From: Pseudomonas sp. M47T1
Lineage (GTDB): Bacteria > Pseudomonadota > Gammaproteobacteria > Pseudomonadales > Pseudomonadaceae
Direction of reading: 5' to 3'
Assembly (NCBI RefSeq): GCF_000263855.1
Contig: NZ_AJWX01000004.1
Span: 62,001-126,000, forward strand
DNA length: 64,000 nt
Positions 7,804 through 18,188 of the stretch are shown here, one piece after another. Numbering within the stretch: position 1 is the stretch's first letter; every line of letters begins with the position of its first letter. Position numbers and translations under genes: made by a program. The notes below the pieces were generated by a model, which did not search any database, was not told where the DNA came from, and saw nothing but the letters and a program-made list of their open reading frames with translations.

Positions 7804-9954
7804 ATGTCCCTGCGCAGTGATTCGATGCAACTCTCCGCGGCCGAGCGCCGCTGGCTCCCCTGGTTCGGCAAGACCGGCAAACTGTCCATGCGCTGGGCCT
7901 GCCACTGGAACAAGGCAGCCTGCCCCACCCTTGAAAAGACCTTCGAAGCCATTGCCGATACCCGCGTGAAGCTGCTGCAGCACTGGGCACAGGAGCAATG
8001 GCAGCACTTGGGCGAACTCGCCGCACTGCTGGCCCGCGAGTCAGGCGCACTGGACGCGTCCTTGCTCAACGAAAAGCTGCGCCAGGCGCCGTCCTTTTCC
8101 GAATTGTTCGTGATCGGTGTTGACGGCGCGCTGCAAGCGAGCACCTTCCCAGGCCAATCAGTATCTCGCCAGGTAAACCCTACCGCCCTCAAGGAAGGCC
8201 TGCAGGCGCCGTTTCTGCACGGCCCTTACATCGACCCGCTGACCGTCCAGGTCGGCCCCTCGACCTCGCGCTTCCACGACGAAGTCACGCTGATGTTCTA
8301 TCAGCCGCTCAAGCACGACGGCAAAACCCTGGGCTGCCTGTGTGGCCGCGTGCCGAACGACGTGCTGGGCGACCTGATCCAGCGCGAGGCCGGGCACATT
8401 TACCCCGAGTCGGGCGACAACTACCTGTTCATGGTGCGTTCGCAATTTGATCCAGCGGTGGCGCCCGGCACCGCCCTATCGCGGTCACGCTTCGAAGACG
8501 ATGCCTTCACAGGCGGCGACAACCTCAAGCACGGCGTGAACACTGCCTTTGGCACCGTGCGCATCCAACGTCATACCGAGCTGGAATTACGCTTCACCGA
8601 CCCGGCCACCGACCAACTGCACCCCGGCATCCGTGAAACCATGCGCGCAGGCAGCAACCTGTTCGTCACCTACCCCGGCTATTGCGACTATCGCCACATC
8701 CCGGTGGTTGGCAAGGGCGTGACCTTCCAGCTTCAAGGCTCTCCGGACCGCTGGGGCATGATGTGCGAAGCCGACCTGGAAGAGGTCTACCGCCGCCGCT
8801 CGCTCACCCACGGGCTGATGAAACCGTACCTGGCAACCATGGCCGGGCTGTTCGCCTGCAACTTCGTTGTGCAGCACTACAGCGGCCTGGCACAGACTTT
8901 CATCGACCTGATCCAGGCCGGCAGCATCCTGCTGGCCGCCTGGCTATTCAGCGCCATCGGCCCCAAGCGCCTGGCCGCGCGCCTGGAGGGGATGACTGAT
9001 GTGATACGCACCATCGCCGAAGGCGAGGGCAACCTGCGCCAACGCCTGGACACCAGCCAATTGGCCAACGACGAGACCGGCGACATGGGCCGCTGGATCA
9101 ACAGCTTCATCGACAACCTGGACGCCGTAGTGGGCCAGGTGATCGCCGCCTCGAACTCCGTGGGCCAGACCAACGAGATGATGCTGGGCAAAAGCCGCAT
9201 GGCCGGTCAGACCTCCAACGACGTGGCCCAGGCCATCCACCGCATGATGATCATCGTCGAAGGCCAACTGGGCGAAATCCAGCAGGCCTCCCTGACCGCC
9301 GAGCAAATGAAGCGCGCCATGGACGAAGTGGTGCTGCGTGCTCAAGAGCAGTTCGCCTCCGTACAAGCCGGCACGCAGTCGATCCGCGACGTGGTGCAAC
9401 GCTCAGCCGCCAGCGTGCAGGAACTGGACAAGCGCATGAGCGAAATCGGCACCTTCACCGGCCTGATCACCGACATCACCAACCAGACCAACCTGCTGGC
9501 CCTGAACGCCGCCATCGAGGCCGCCCGCGCCGGCGAAAACGGCCGCGGCTTCGCCGTGGTGGCCGACGAAGTCCGCACCCTGGCCAGCCGCACGGCCCAG
9601 GCTGCCGGGCAAATCCGCAGCATGGTCGAGGGCCTGCAAGGCGAAACCCGCAATGCCGTGGCCTTCATGGAGGGCGGCGTGCAGAACGTCGACGAAAGCC
9701 TGCGCCTGGCCGAGAGCGCCTCCTCGGAAAACGTGCACCTGCATGAAGCGGTGGAAAACCTGTTCGGCATCATCCAGCAGCTCAATGAGAAAAGCCTGGA
9801 TTGCGGGCAAACCATCAAACAGGTCGACCAGGCCAGTGGGGATATGCGCCAGACGGTGGTGGTGCTGCAGCACAGTGCCGAAAGGGTGAAGCACAATGCG
9901 AGCAAGTTGCAGCAGTTGGTGGGGCAGTTTGAGGTGACGGCGGGGGCCGCATAA
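7804..9954 (+). CDS. Methyl-accepting chemotaxis protein with an unusual N-terminus
   Basis: Protein of 716 residues. The C-terminal half is a classical chemoreceptor signalling domain with the CheA/CheW-binding hairpin NLLALNAAIEAARAGENGRG near residues 562-582 and FAVVADEVRTLA. Residues 1-335 look like a ligand-sensing region of Cache type. The only clear membrane segments are two helices near residues 340-380, followed by a HAMP-like linker. No N-terminal transmembrane helix is seen, so the sensor part would lie in the cytoplasm, unless the start is wrong. ATG 7804 has AAGGA at correct distance; a TTG at 7798 adds only two residues. Ligand unknown. Confidence 0.87.
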   Translation: MSLRSDSMQLSAAERRWLPWFGKTGKLSMRWACHWNKAACPTLEKTFEAIADTRVKLLQHWAQEQWQHLGELAALLARESGALDASLLNEKLRQAPSFSELFVIGVDGALQASTFPGQSVSRQVNPTALKEGLQAPFLHGPYIDPLTVQVGPSTSRFHDEVTLMFYQPLKHDGKTLGCLCGRVPNDVLGDLIQREAGHIYPESGDNYLFMVRSQFDPAVAPGTALSRSRFEDDAFTGGDNLKHGVNTAFGTVRIQRHTELELRFTDPATDQLHPGIRETMRAGSNLFVTYPGYCDYRHIPVVGKGVTFQLQGSPDRWGMMCEADLEEVYRRRSLTHGLMKPYLATMAGLFACNFVVQHYSGLAQTFIDLIQAGSILLAAWLFSAIGPKRLAARLEGMTDVIRTIAEGEGNLRQRLDTSQLANDETGDMGRWINSFIDNLDAVVGQVIAASNSVGQTNEMMLGKSRMAGQTSNDVAQAIHRMMIIVEGQLGEIQQASLTAEQMKRAMDEVVLRAQEQFASVQAGTQSIRDVVQRSAASVQELDKRMSEIGTFTGLITDITNQTNLLALNAAIEAARAGENGRGFAVVADEVRTLASRTAQAAGQIRSMVEGLQGETRNAVAFMEGGVQNVDESLRLAESASSENVHLHEAVENLFGIIQQLNEKSLDCGQTIKQVDQASGDMRQTVVVLQHSAERVKHNASKLQQLVGQFEVTAGAA

Positions 9955-9989
9955 CCCGTAGCCGCCACGCTGCGATGGCCTGCTGAACC

Positions 9990-10038
9990 CTGAATATCTC
10001 CAGCGGAGCGCAGGGCCAGCGAAGCCTGCGGCAGCGGC
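9990..10038. repeat. Intergenic repeat, AGATCTTCAG/GGCCAGCG family
   Basis: ATATCTCCAGCGGAGCGCAG-GGCCAGCG-AAGCCTGCGGCAGCGG matches elements at 26.8 and 57.0 kb over about 45 bases. It lies just after the chemoreceptor gene. Confidence 0.55.
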
Positions 10039-10197
10039 GACGGGGGCTGATATTGAGGATATCGGCACGTTTCATGGGGCAATTCTGTAAGACTTTTCAC
10101 CTTCCCTTGTAGGCATGGTCTATTTCATCCTTTTCGTCTTGGCGCCCCGATTCCAGGCTGGCTAGATGCGCCCTTCACCTCTCAAGGACGTATCTCC

Positions 10198-10371
10198 ATG
10201 GCATTCGACGCTTACCTCAACATCGACACAATCCCCGGCGAATCCCACGACGCTGCACACCCTGACTGGATCGAACGCACTGGCTACCAGTTCGGCTCGA
10301 GCCAACTCGTCTCAACTACCGCAAGCTTCGTAGGCGATTGGTATCGAACCACCCCCAGCACGTTCGCGTAA
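10198..10371 (+). pseudogene. hcp with its central part deleted (T6SS tube protein remnant)
   Basis: The 57-codon frame starts MAFDAYLNIDTIPGESHDAA and continues to GYQFGSSQLVSTTAS, which is the N-terminus of Hcp, the hexameric tube protein of type VI secretion. After about 43 residues it jumps to VGDWYRTTPSTFA, matching the usual Hcp C-terminus (GGWDR..NKTFA). Hcp is normally about 170 residues, so roughly 110-115 codons are missing in frame. A good AAGGACG ribosome site is kept. The product cannot form a normal Hcp ring. The gene heads a module with a broken effector and an immunity-like gene; no T6SS core genes are in the window. Confidence 0.75.
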
Positions 10372-10380
10372 GGGGGCACG

Positions 10381-11354
10381 ATGTCCGAACCTTATGCGTA
10401 CATCAACGATACGCTGCAGACCTACCCTACGCTCAAGGCCAAGCTTGGCATTGGCGATCGCGCCGATGACAAGTTTGACCAGCTCAACGCCCATATCCGC
10501 AATATCGTGGTGATGCCCGGGCAGTAGGTGTTGGTCCCGGATAACTCTACCCGTCTGTGTACTGCACAGGAGGCCTGGCTGATGAGCCAGGCAAATGTGG
10601 TCAAACATGCGCTTATGGCCAGCGGTGTAAGCGGTGATGGGTTCATGCTGCGCAACTATGATTTGTTGCAGAGCATGCTGGGGCATTCGGCGCTGGGGGT
10701 GGGCGCAGCAACGGGTGGATGGAGCAAGCACCTGACGGAAGTGCAACAAACACTGGAAAAGATCGAAGCGCTGCATAAGAGCCATCTGGCACATGGCGGG
10801 CATGGGGCGCGAAATGATTTTCTGGCCAAACGGGCTGAATTATTCAAAACACTGGAAGCTCAGCTGAAGGGGATGGGGCGTTACGGCTCGGGATTGAGAA
10901 CTAATACATCCATAAAAAAGATGCTCAAAATATCCACCCGTAGTTATCAGCATCAGGGAGAGATCAAACAGTACGCCGCTAAAGTTCGCAATGTAGCCAG
11001 AGTCGCCAAGCAGCTGAAAATGGGTAACTACGTGGGGTGGGCGCTGAGCACTGCCTCTAGCTTATTGGAAATTGAGGAGGCCTGTTCCACTGGCAGGGAA
11101 GAGCAGTGCCGGAACGCGAAGTTCGTTGAAGGCGCAAAGCTTGTAACGAGCATCTTCTTGAGCACTGCAGCAGGCGGACTTGGAGCCGTAGGCGGAAAAG
11201 CAGTATGCGCAGCCATTGGGATTCCAAGTGCCGGGACAGGCTTGGCGATTTGCGTGATCGTCGGCGGGTCAGTAGGAGGGTTTGCAGGTGGCGAGTTGGG
11301 AATAGCGGAGGTGAGTACTTGGGAAATATTCTTTATGAGGCCCTTGAAAAATGA
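10381..11354 (+). pseudogene. Hcp-linked effector-like gene broken by an amber stop and a frameshift
   Basis: A frame starts at ATG 10381 (MSEPYAYINDTLQTYPTLKA) and meets TAG at 10525 after ...IRNIVVMPGQ. The same frame then resumes with VLVPDNS, and MPGQ-x-VLVPD looks like the end of a LysM-like repeat, so the stop seems to interrupt one continuous gene. The downstream part runs through helical sequence to a glycine-rich hydrophobic stretch (GLGAVGGKAVCAAIGIPSAG ... IVGGSVGGFAGGELG). Near 11300-11320 the sensible frame shifts: the other frame gives GGEYLGNILYEALEK and stops at 11352-11354, overlapping the next ATG as ATGA. The span of 974 bases is not a multiple of three. The glycine-zipper end suggests a membrane-active toxin; that is inference. 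Confidence 0.65.
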
Positions 11355-11728
11355 AATACTCCATAGGCGAGCAAATGCTCATCGGGCTTACCACAGCAGG
11401 CGTCATAAACTGTATAGCCCTGCTATACTTTTCATATTTCAAACTCAAAACTTTAGAAGCCGCGCTAAAGCCTTTTGGCATAACCACTCATAGGATCTTG
11501 AACGGCAAGGATCCTATAAGCCGGATCAATCGGCTAGCCTCGCTGGCAACCCCGCTCATCTTGCCAACTGCTGAAAACACCGAAGGCAGAATATCCCGTG
11601 CCGATATCAAAAAAATCCCAACTGGGTTACTTCTATCCATAAAAGCTCTATATCTCTCGCTGACCATAAACTTTGGCCTATTTTTTGTACACTGGGCAAT
11701 ATACAGGAACACCCTTTATTCAAACTAG
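11351..11728 (+). CDS. Small membrane protein, probable immunity protein of the broken effector
   Basis: Protein of 125 residues with one hydrophobic segment near residues 8-30 (MLIGLTTAGVINCIALLYF) and another near the C-terminus (LYLSLTINFGLFFVHWAIY), and a polar middle. No family is recognised. Its ATG overlaps the ancestral stop of the effector gene in an ATGA arrangement, the tight coupling usual for effector-immunity pairs. AT content is higher than in the flanking core genes, a sign of transfer. An inner-membrane immunity protein fits a pore-forming effector. Unlike its neighbours it shows no damage. Confidence 0.55.
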   Translation: MKYSIGEQMLIGLTTAGVINCIALLYFSYFKLKTLEAALKPFGITTHRILNGKDPISRINRLASLATPLILPTAENTEGRISRADIKKIPTGLLLSIKALYLSLTINFGLFFVHWAIYRNTLYSN

Positions 11729-12064
11729 CCAATCAACAGCACAGCCACCACCTCGCACACATGTCAAAGTCAACCCGCCGGACTGAAGAATGATCAACAA
11801 AACGATACACCCCCACACATTCATACCCTACGTCATTTCCCCCTGAGGGTATCGACGATGCGAACGCAGGCAATCTGGTCGAGCTAAGCGCCGTTAGAGC
11901 CGAATGGCTGGCCCGCACCGACAGCCAGAATAACCAGTAGACCGAAGCTGGACCAGCCCACCCCAGTGTCATTCCGCTGCCGCCAGGCTGCGCCAGCTCT
12001 TGAGTACCCTGGATATCTCGAGCGATGCTTATTACCAGCGCAGGCTGCGGCAGCCGCTACAAGC
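11729..12064. other. Intergenic stretch with possible gene remnant
   Basis: About 336 bases between the immunity-like gene and radC. Near 11790-11940 a short frame from ATG (MINKTIHPHTFIPYVISP) stops, while a neighbouring frame continues EGIDDANAGNLVELSAVRAE and ends at TAG 11938-11940; the two would join by a single frameshift into about 50 residues. This may be the tail of another T6SS-linked gene. A degenerate repeat resembling the 9,990 element lies near 12,010-12,062. Confidence 0.3.
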
Positions 12065-12739
12065 TCAGAGCCACCCATACTCCACCATCGACAAAGGCTC
12101 CCCCTCGCCAATGATGAAGTGGTCCAGCACCCGCACCTCCACCAGCGCCAAGGCCTCCTTGAGCCGCCGGGTCAGTACCCGGTCCGCCTGGCTGGGTTCG
12201 GGATTGCCCGAAGGGTGGTTGTGACACAGGATCAGCGCCGCCGCGTTGTGGGCCAATGCCCGCTTCACGACCTGGCGGGGGTAGACCGCCGCTCCGTCGA
12301 TGGAGCCACGGAACAGCACTTCAAACCCCAGCACACGATGCTTGGTGTCGAGGTAGAGGCAGCCAAACACTTCATGGGGCTCGTGGCGCAACATGGCCTT
12401 GAGGTAGTCGCGCACCGCCCCTGGGCTCTCCAGGGCAGAGTCCCGGGTCAGGCGCTCGGCCAGGTGCCGACGTGACATTTCCAGCACCGCCTGCAATTGC
12501 GCGAATTTTGCCGGCCCAAGCCCAGCCTGGGCGCTGAAAGTCTGCAGATCGGCTTCCAGCAGCGACCGCAGGCTGCCGAAGCCGTCCAACAGGGTGCGGG
12601 CCAGGTCCACCGCGCTTTTTCCCGCCACGCCCGTGCGCAGGAATATGGCCAGCAATTCGGCGTCCGAAAGGCTGGAAGCCCCCTGTTTCAGCAACTTTTC
12701 CCGCGGCCGTTCCGCCGCCGGCCAATCTCGAATACTCAT
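12065..12739 (-). CDS. radC: RadC family JAMM/MPN protein
   Basis: Protein of 224 residues, the usual RadC length. It has a helix-hairpin-helix-like N-terminal part ([20 protein letters not shown]) and a JAB1/MPN metalloprotease-like domain with metal ligands in [17 protein letters not shown]. RadC was named from a DNA-repair phenotype later questioned; its biochemical role is unsettled. CAAGGAGACGCC precedes the ATG. It is divergent from coaBC, its usual neighbour. Confidence 0.95.
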   Translation of the reverse strand: MSIRDWPAAERPREKLLKQGASSLSDAELLAIFLRTGVAGKSAVDLARTLLDGFGSLRSLLEADLQTFSAQAGLGPAKFAQLQAVLEMSRRHLAERLTRDSALESPGAVRDYLKAMLRHEPHEVFGCLYLDTKHRVLGFEVLFRGSIDGAAVYPRQVVKRALAHNAAALILCHNHPSGNPEPSQADRVLTRRLKEALALVEVRVLDHFIIGEGEPLSMVEYGWL

Positions 12740-12872
12740 GGCGTCTCCTTGCCGTTGTGCGCGCTGCTCCCTGCTTGGCGCTGTGCTATCTTAGCCCATC
12801 TTTTTTGCACGGTGATCGGGCCCGGGGAGGTGCCATCACCGCAGCGTAATCACTGGATCTGAAGGCAGGCCT

Positions 12873-14081
12873 ATGCAGCGGCTGTATCGAAAACGCATCG
12901 TTCTGGGCGTCGGCGGCGGCATTGCCGCCTACAAGAGCGCCGAGCTGGTTCGCAGGCTTCTGGACCAGGGCGCCGAGGTGCGCGTGGTCATGACCCGTGG
13001 CGGCGCCGAGTTCATTACCCCACTGACCATGCAGGCGTTGTCCGGCCACCCCGTGCACCTGGACTTGCTGGACCCTGCCGCCGAAGCGGCCATGGGGCAT
13101 ATCGAGCTGGCCAAGTGGGCGGATCTGGTGCTGATCGCCCCGGCCACCGCCGACCTGATCGCGCGCCTGGCCCAGGGCCTGGCCAATGACCTGCTGACCA
13201 CCCTGGTGCTGGCCACCGACGCCACCGTGGCGCTGGCCCCGGCCATGAACCAGGCCATGTGGCGCGACCCGGCCACCCAGGCCAACCTTGAGTTGCTGCA
13301 GAGCCGCGAGATGAAGGTGTTCGGCCCCGCAGCCGGCAGCCAGGCCTGTGGCGATATCGGCCTGGGCCGCATGCTGGAAGCCACCGAGCTGGCCCAGTGC
13401 GCTGCCGACTGCTTCCAGCACTTGGCGCTGACCGGCAAGCACGTAGTGATTACTGCCGGCCCCACCCAGGAAAACATCGACCCGGTGCGCTACATCACCA
13501 ACCACAGCTCCGGCAAAATGGGCTTCGCCCTGGCCGAAGCTGCGGTGGAAGCCGGCGCCCGGGTGACCCTGATCAGCGGCCCGGTGCACCTGCCCACGCC
13601 CGATCGCGTCAACCGCATCGACGTGGTCAGCGCTCGCGACATGCTCGCCGCCTGCGAAGCCGCCATTCCGTGCGATGTGTTCATTGCCTCGGCAGCGGTC
13701 GCGGACTACCGGCCAGAAGTCGTTGCCCCACAAAAATTGAAGAAAGATCCTTCAAACGGCGACGGCCTTCTCCTGCAAATGGTGCGCAACCCAGACATCC
13801 TGGCCACTATCGCCACCCGTCCCGACCGCCCCTTCAGCGTCGGCTTCGCTGCCGAGACCGAGCACCTGCTCGACTACGCTGCGCGCAAACTGAAAGACAA
13901 GAACCTCGACCTGATTGTTGCCAATGACGTGGCCAACCCCAGCATTGGCTTCAACAGCGAGGAAAATGCGGTCAGCCTGATTGACCGCGGGCTCAACACC
14001 ACGGTGTTCACCCAGACCAGCAAGGGCAAGATTGCCCGTCAAATCGTTTCCTTTATCGCCCAACGGCTCGACCAGGTTTAA
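12873..14081 (+). CDS. coaBC: Bifunctional phosphopantothenoylcysteine decarboxylase / phosphopantothenate-cysteine ligase
   Basis: Protein of 402 residues. The N-terminal CoaC flavoprotein has the catalytic-type PAMNQAMW motif and the active-site cysteine loop [12 protein letters not shown]; the CoaB half starts near residue 187 with [20 protein letters not shown] and has the [13 protein letters not shown] nucleotide-binding segment. It converts 4'-phosphopantothenate and cysteine with CTP to 4'-phosphopantetheine, two steps of coenzyme A synthesis. The next gene, dut, starts 2 bases after its stop, so the two are transcribed together. Confidence 0.97.
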   Translation: MQRLYRKRIVLGVGGGIAAYKSAELVRRLLDQGAEVRVVMTRGGAEFITPLTMQALSGHPVHLDLLDPAAEAAMGHIELAKWADLVLIAPATADLIARLAQGLANDLLTTLVLATDATVALAPAMNQAMWRDPATQANLELLQSREMKVFGPAAGSQACGDIGLGRMLEATELAQCAADCFQHLALTGKHVVITAGPTQENIDPVRYITNHSSGKMGFALAEAAVEAGARVTLISGPVHLPTPDRVNRIDVVSARDMLAACEAAIPCDVFIASAAVADYRPEVVAPQKLKKDPSNGDGLLLQMVRNPDILATIATRPDRPFSVGFAAETEHLLDYAARKLKDKNLDLIVANDVANPSIGFNSEENAVSLIDRGLNTTVFTQTSKGKIARQIVSFIAQRLDQV

Positions 14082-14083
14082 CC

Positions 14084-14539
14084 ATGCACGCTCTGCAAGC
14101 CAAGATTCTCGACCCACGCATCGGCAATGAATTCCCGCTGCCGCAATACGCCACTCCCGGCTCCGCTGGCCTGGACCTGCGCGCCATGCTCAAGGAAGAC
14201 ACTGTTCTTGAGCCGGGCCAGACCCTGCTGATTCCCACCGGCCTGTCGATCTACATCGGCGACCCCGGCCTCGCGGCGATGATCCTGCCACGTTCGGGCC
14301 TTGGCCATAAACACGGCATCGTGCTGGGCAACCTGGTGGGCCTGATCGACTCCGACTACCAGGGCGAACTGATGGTGTCCTGCTGGAACCGTGGCCAAAC
14401 GGCCTTCAACATCGCCATCGGCGAACGCATCGCGCAATTGGTATTGGTGCCGGTGGTTCAAGCGCATTTTGAACTGGTCGATACATTCGACGAAACCCAG
14501 CGCGGTGCTGGTGGGTTCGGCCACTCAGGCAGTCATTGA
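14084..14539 (+). CDS. dut: Deoxyuridine 5'-triphosphate nucleotidohydrolase
   Basis: Protein of 151 residues with the dUTPase motifs in order: [49 protein letters not shown] and the C-terminal glycine-rich lid [10 protein letters not shown]. Trimeric enzyme that hydrolyses dUTP to dUMP and keeps uracil out of DNA while feeding dTMP synthesis. Tightly coupled behind coaBC, as in most gammaproteobacteria. Confidence 0.97.
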   Translation: MHALQAKILDPRIGNEFPLPQYATPGSAGLDLRAMLKEDTVLEPGQTLLIPTGLSIYIGDPGLAAMILPRSGLGHKHGIVLGNLVGLIDSDYQGELMVSCWNRGQTAFNIAIGERIAQLVLVPVVQAHFELVDTFDETQRGAGGFGHSGSH

Positions 14540-14600
14540 CTACGCTTGGGTGACAGCGACGCAGAGGCAGCGCTGGCCGACCGTGAAAGGGAGAGGTGCG

Positions 14601-17147
14601 GTGAACGATTTCACAGCAGGCGGCCAGGTCGGCGCTACTGATACAAGCACGCCCCAGGTCCGAGCGGCCTTGTGGGTGGCGGTGATGGGGCTGGCCGTGG
14701 CGACGCTGCTGGTCGGGCTTGGCCTGCCAAGCCCGTCGCCCAGCGCCATCTACCGCTCAATGGCCCAGGTATCCGCCGCCAACCAGGGCCAGGTGCTGCA
14801 AAAACACATCACCATTCTTGCTGCCGAAACCGCAAGCGCTGCCCACCAACAAGACGTGCTGCAGGCCGTGCAAGCCCCGACGCATGTCGGCGCGCTGCTG
14901 GGCTCCCTGAGCTACCTGCCCGGCCTGGTGGACGCCTATGCCGTCGGCCGGGGTCAGGCGGCGCTGGACAGCAACCGTCCCTCACCCCTCAACTTCGTCA
15001 CCCTGGACCTGATCCGCCAAGTCGAGGCGGGCACCACCGTGCCGCTGCAAGCGCAGAAAGTCGGTGAGCGCTGGCTGGTCTACAGCTTGGCGCCGGTCCG
15101 CGACAGCAGCGGTGCGAACGTACTGGGCACATTGTTGTTGAGCTTCGACCTGGACACGGTCACGGCGGAACTCAGCGCAATGCCCGCAGATTTCGGCGAA
15201 CTGGTGCTGGAGCAGCACTTCGACCAGGGCCCCGCGCAAACCCTGTTCAAGGCCGGGCAAGGCGTTGCGGGCGAACATTTCCAGGCCAACGCCGGCCTCT
15301 GGACCCTGACGTTCACGCCCGGGACTCTATTCAACTCGCCATTGCAGTGGCGCAGCCTGGTGTTCTGGCCCCTGGCATTGCTGGTGGCCATTGCCACGGC
15401 CTGGCTGGCCCTGACCATACTGGCACGTCGCCTGCACACTCAAGTGGCTGCGGATGCCCGACAATTGACCCAGCTGATCCAAGAACTCTCGGGCGGAAAA
15501 GCCGTCAAAGCCTTCAGTTTGAGCCTGCCAGAGCTCAACGTCGTGGCGGCGAGCCTTGCCAGGCTATCGTTGCAGGGCAACCGCCACGGCGAGCCGCACA
15601 CTGCGGCCAGCCACAGTACATTTGCCGTGGACTTGCCGAGAAAGGCGCTTTCGGTCCCGGCAGGATCGTTGCATGAACACACCGAAACACACGATATCGC
15701 TATCCCCGACGACGATCAGGACCCCCTGAGAATGGAGCACCTCAACGCTATGAACAGCCAAGCGCACGTCGCACCCCAGTTTCCCGATAGCATTTTTCGC
15801 GCCTACGACATCCGTGGGGTTTTCGGCGACACCTTGACCGCCGAGACCGCCTACTGGATCGGCCGTGCCATTGGCTCGCAAAGCCTCGCCCTGGGCGAAC
15901 CCAACGTCAGCGTCGGCCGTGACGGCCGCCTGTCCGGCCCGGTGCTGGTGCAACAACTGATCCAGGGCATCGCCGATTGCGGCTGCCACGTCAGCGACGT
16001 CGGCCTGGTGCCCACCCCTGCCCTGTATTACGCCGCCAACGTACTGGCCGGCAAATCGGGCGTGATGCTGACCGGTAGCCATAACCCACGCGACTACAAC
16101 GGTTTCAAGATCGTGATCGCCGGCGACACCCTGGCCAATGAGCAGATCCAGGCCCTGCACGACCGCCTGAAGAACAACGAACTGGCCAGCGGCAAGGGCA
16201 CAGTCGAGAAAGTCGAAATCCTCGACAGCTACTTCAATTACATCAAGAACGACATCGTCCTGGCCAAGAAGCTCAAGGTTGTCGTGGACTGCGGCAATGG
16301 CGCGGCCGGCGTGATCGCCCCGCAACTGATCGAAGCCCTGGGCTGCGAAGTGATCCCGCTGTTCTGCGACGTGGACGGCAACTTCCCCAACCACCACCCG
16401 GACCCGGGCAAGCTGGAAAACCTGGAAGACCTGATTGCCAAGGTCAAGGAAACCGGCGCCGACCTGGGCCTGGCCTTCGACGGCGACGGCGACCGTGTGG
16501 GCGTGGTAACCAACACCGGCACCGTAGTGTTCCCCGACCGCCTGCTGATGCTGTTTGCCAAGGACGTGGTGTCGCGCAACCCTGGCGCCGACATCATCTT
16601 CGACGTCAAGTGCACCCGCCGCCTGACCCCGCTGATCACCGGCTACGGCGGCCGCCCGGTAATGTGGAAGACCGGGCATTCGTTGATCAAGAAACAGATG
16701 AAAATCAGCGGCGCGCTGCTGGCCGGTGAAATGAGCGGGCACATCTTCTTCAAGGAGCGCTGGTTCGGCTTTGACGACGGCATCTACAGTGCCGCGCGCC
16801 TGCTGGAGATCCTCAGCCAGGAGAAAGACAGCGCCGAAGACCTGTTCGCGGCCTTCCCGAACGATATTTCTACCCCGGAAATCAATATACATGTGACCGA
16901 CGAGGGTAAATTCAGCATCATTGATGCTCTGCAACGCGACGCGCAATGGGGCGACGCCAACCTGACCACCATCGACGGTGTGCGGGTGGACTATCCCAAG
17001 GGCTGGGGGCTGGTACGCGCCTCCAATACCACGCCTGTGCTGGTGCTGCGTTTCGAGGCCGACGACCAGGCGGAACTTGAGCGCATCCAGAACGTTTTCC
17101 GCGCAGAGCTGAAAAAAATTGCACCTGATCTCCAACTACCGTTCTGA
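14601..17147 (+). CDS. algC: AlgC phosphomannomutase/phosphoglucomutase with an N-terminal membrane sensor-like extension
   Basis: One open frame encodes about 848 residues from GTG 14601, preceded by GGGAGAGG. Residues 1-380 have a transmembrane helix (VAVMGLAVATLLVGLGL), a periplasm-like domain, a second helix (SLVFWPLALLVAIATAWLAL) and a HAMP-like linker. The catalytic mutase follows: FRAYDIRGVFGDTL, the phosphoserine loop MLTGSHNPRDYNG, the metal loop AFDGDGDRVGVV and the sugar-binding GEMSGH. It interconverts mannose-6-P/mannose-1-P and glucose-6-P/glucose-1-P for alginate, LPS and rhamnolipid precursors. An internal ATG at 15750 with a GGAG box would give the soluble 465-residue enzyme described classically, so two products are possible. 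Confidence 0.9.
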   Translation: MNDFTAGGQVGATDTSTPQVRAALWVAVMGLAVATLLVGLGLPSPSPSAIYRSMAQVSAANQGQVLQKHITILAAETASAAHQQDVLQAVQAPTHVGALLGSLSYLPGLVDAYAVGRGQAALDSNRPSPLNFVTLDLIRQVEAGTTVPLQAQKVGERWLVYSLAPVRDSSGANVLGTLLLSFDLDTVTAELSAMPADFGELVLEQHFDQGPAQTLFKAGQGVAGEHFQANAGLWTLTFTPGTLFNSPLQWRSLVFWPLALLVAIATAWLALTILARRLHTQVAADARQLTQLIQELSGGKAVKAFSLSLPELNVVAASLARLSLQGNRHGEPHTAASHSTFAVDLPRKALSVPAGSLHEHTETHDIAIPDDDQDPLRMEHLNAMNSQAHVAPQFPDSIFRAYDIRGVFGDTLTAETAYWIGRAIGSQSLALGEPNVSVGRDGRLSGPVLVQQLIQGIADCGCHVSDVGLVPTPALYYAANVLAGKSGVMLTGSHNPRDYNGFKIVIAGDTLANEQIQALHDRLKNNELASGKGTVEKVEILDSYFNYIKNDIVLAKKLKVVVDCGNGAAGVIAPQLIEALGCEVIPLFCDVDGNFPNHHPDPGKLENLEDLIAKVKETGADLGLAFDGDGDRVGVVTNTGTVVFPDRLLMLFAKDVVSRNPGADIIFDVKCTRRLTPLITGYGGRPVMWKTGHSLIKKQMKISGALLAGEMSGHIFFKERWFGFDDGIYSAARLLEILSQEKDSAEDLFAAFPNDISTPEINIHVTDEGKFSIIDALQRDAQWGDANLTTIDGVRVDYPKGWGLVRASNTTPVLVLRFEADDQAELERIQNVFRAELKKIAPDLQLPF

Positions 17148-18074
<927 letters not shown>

Positions 18075-18084
18075 TTCACCTACC

Positions 18085-18180
18085 CACTGTGGGAGCGGGC
18101 TCTGCCCGCGAAAAGGGCGCCGCGGTGATTCAAAAACAGCGCGGTGTCGTTTTCGCGGGCAGAGCCCGCCCCACACAGTG
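18085..18180. repeat. REP pair (BIME)
   Basis: Head-to-head CACTGTGGGAGCGGGCTCTG and complement ending CCCACACAGTG, about 95 bases, between the convergent argB and DUF4124 genes. It may act as a transcription barrier for both. Confidence 0.8.
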
Positions 18181-18188
18181 GCGGCGGC

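Noticed and set aside
15564..17135. 523-codon minus-strand frame opposite algC
   Set aside because: Low-complexity VAVEGQAQVGAG-like composition with no family features; AlgC is clear on the other strand.
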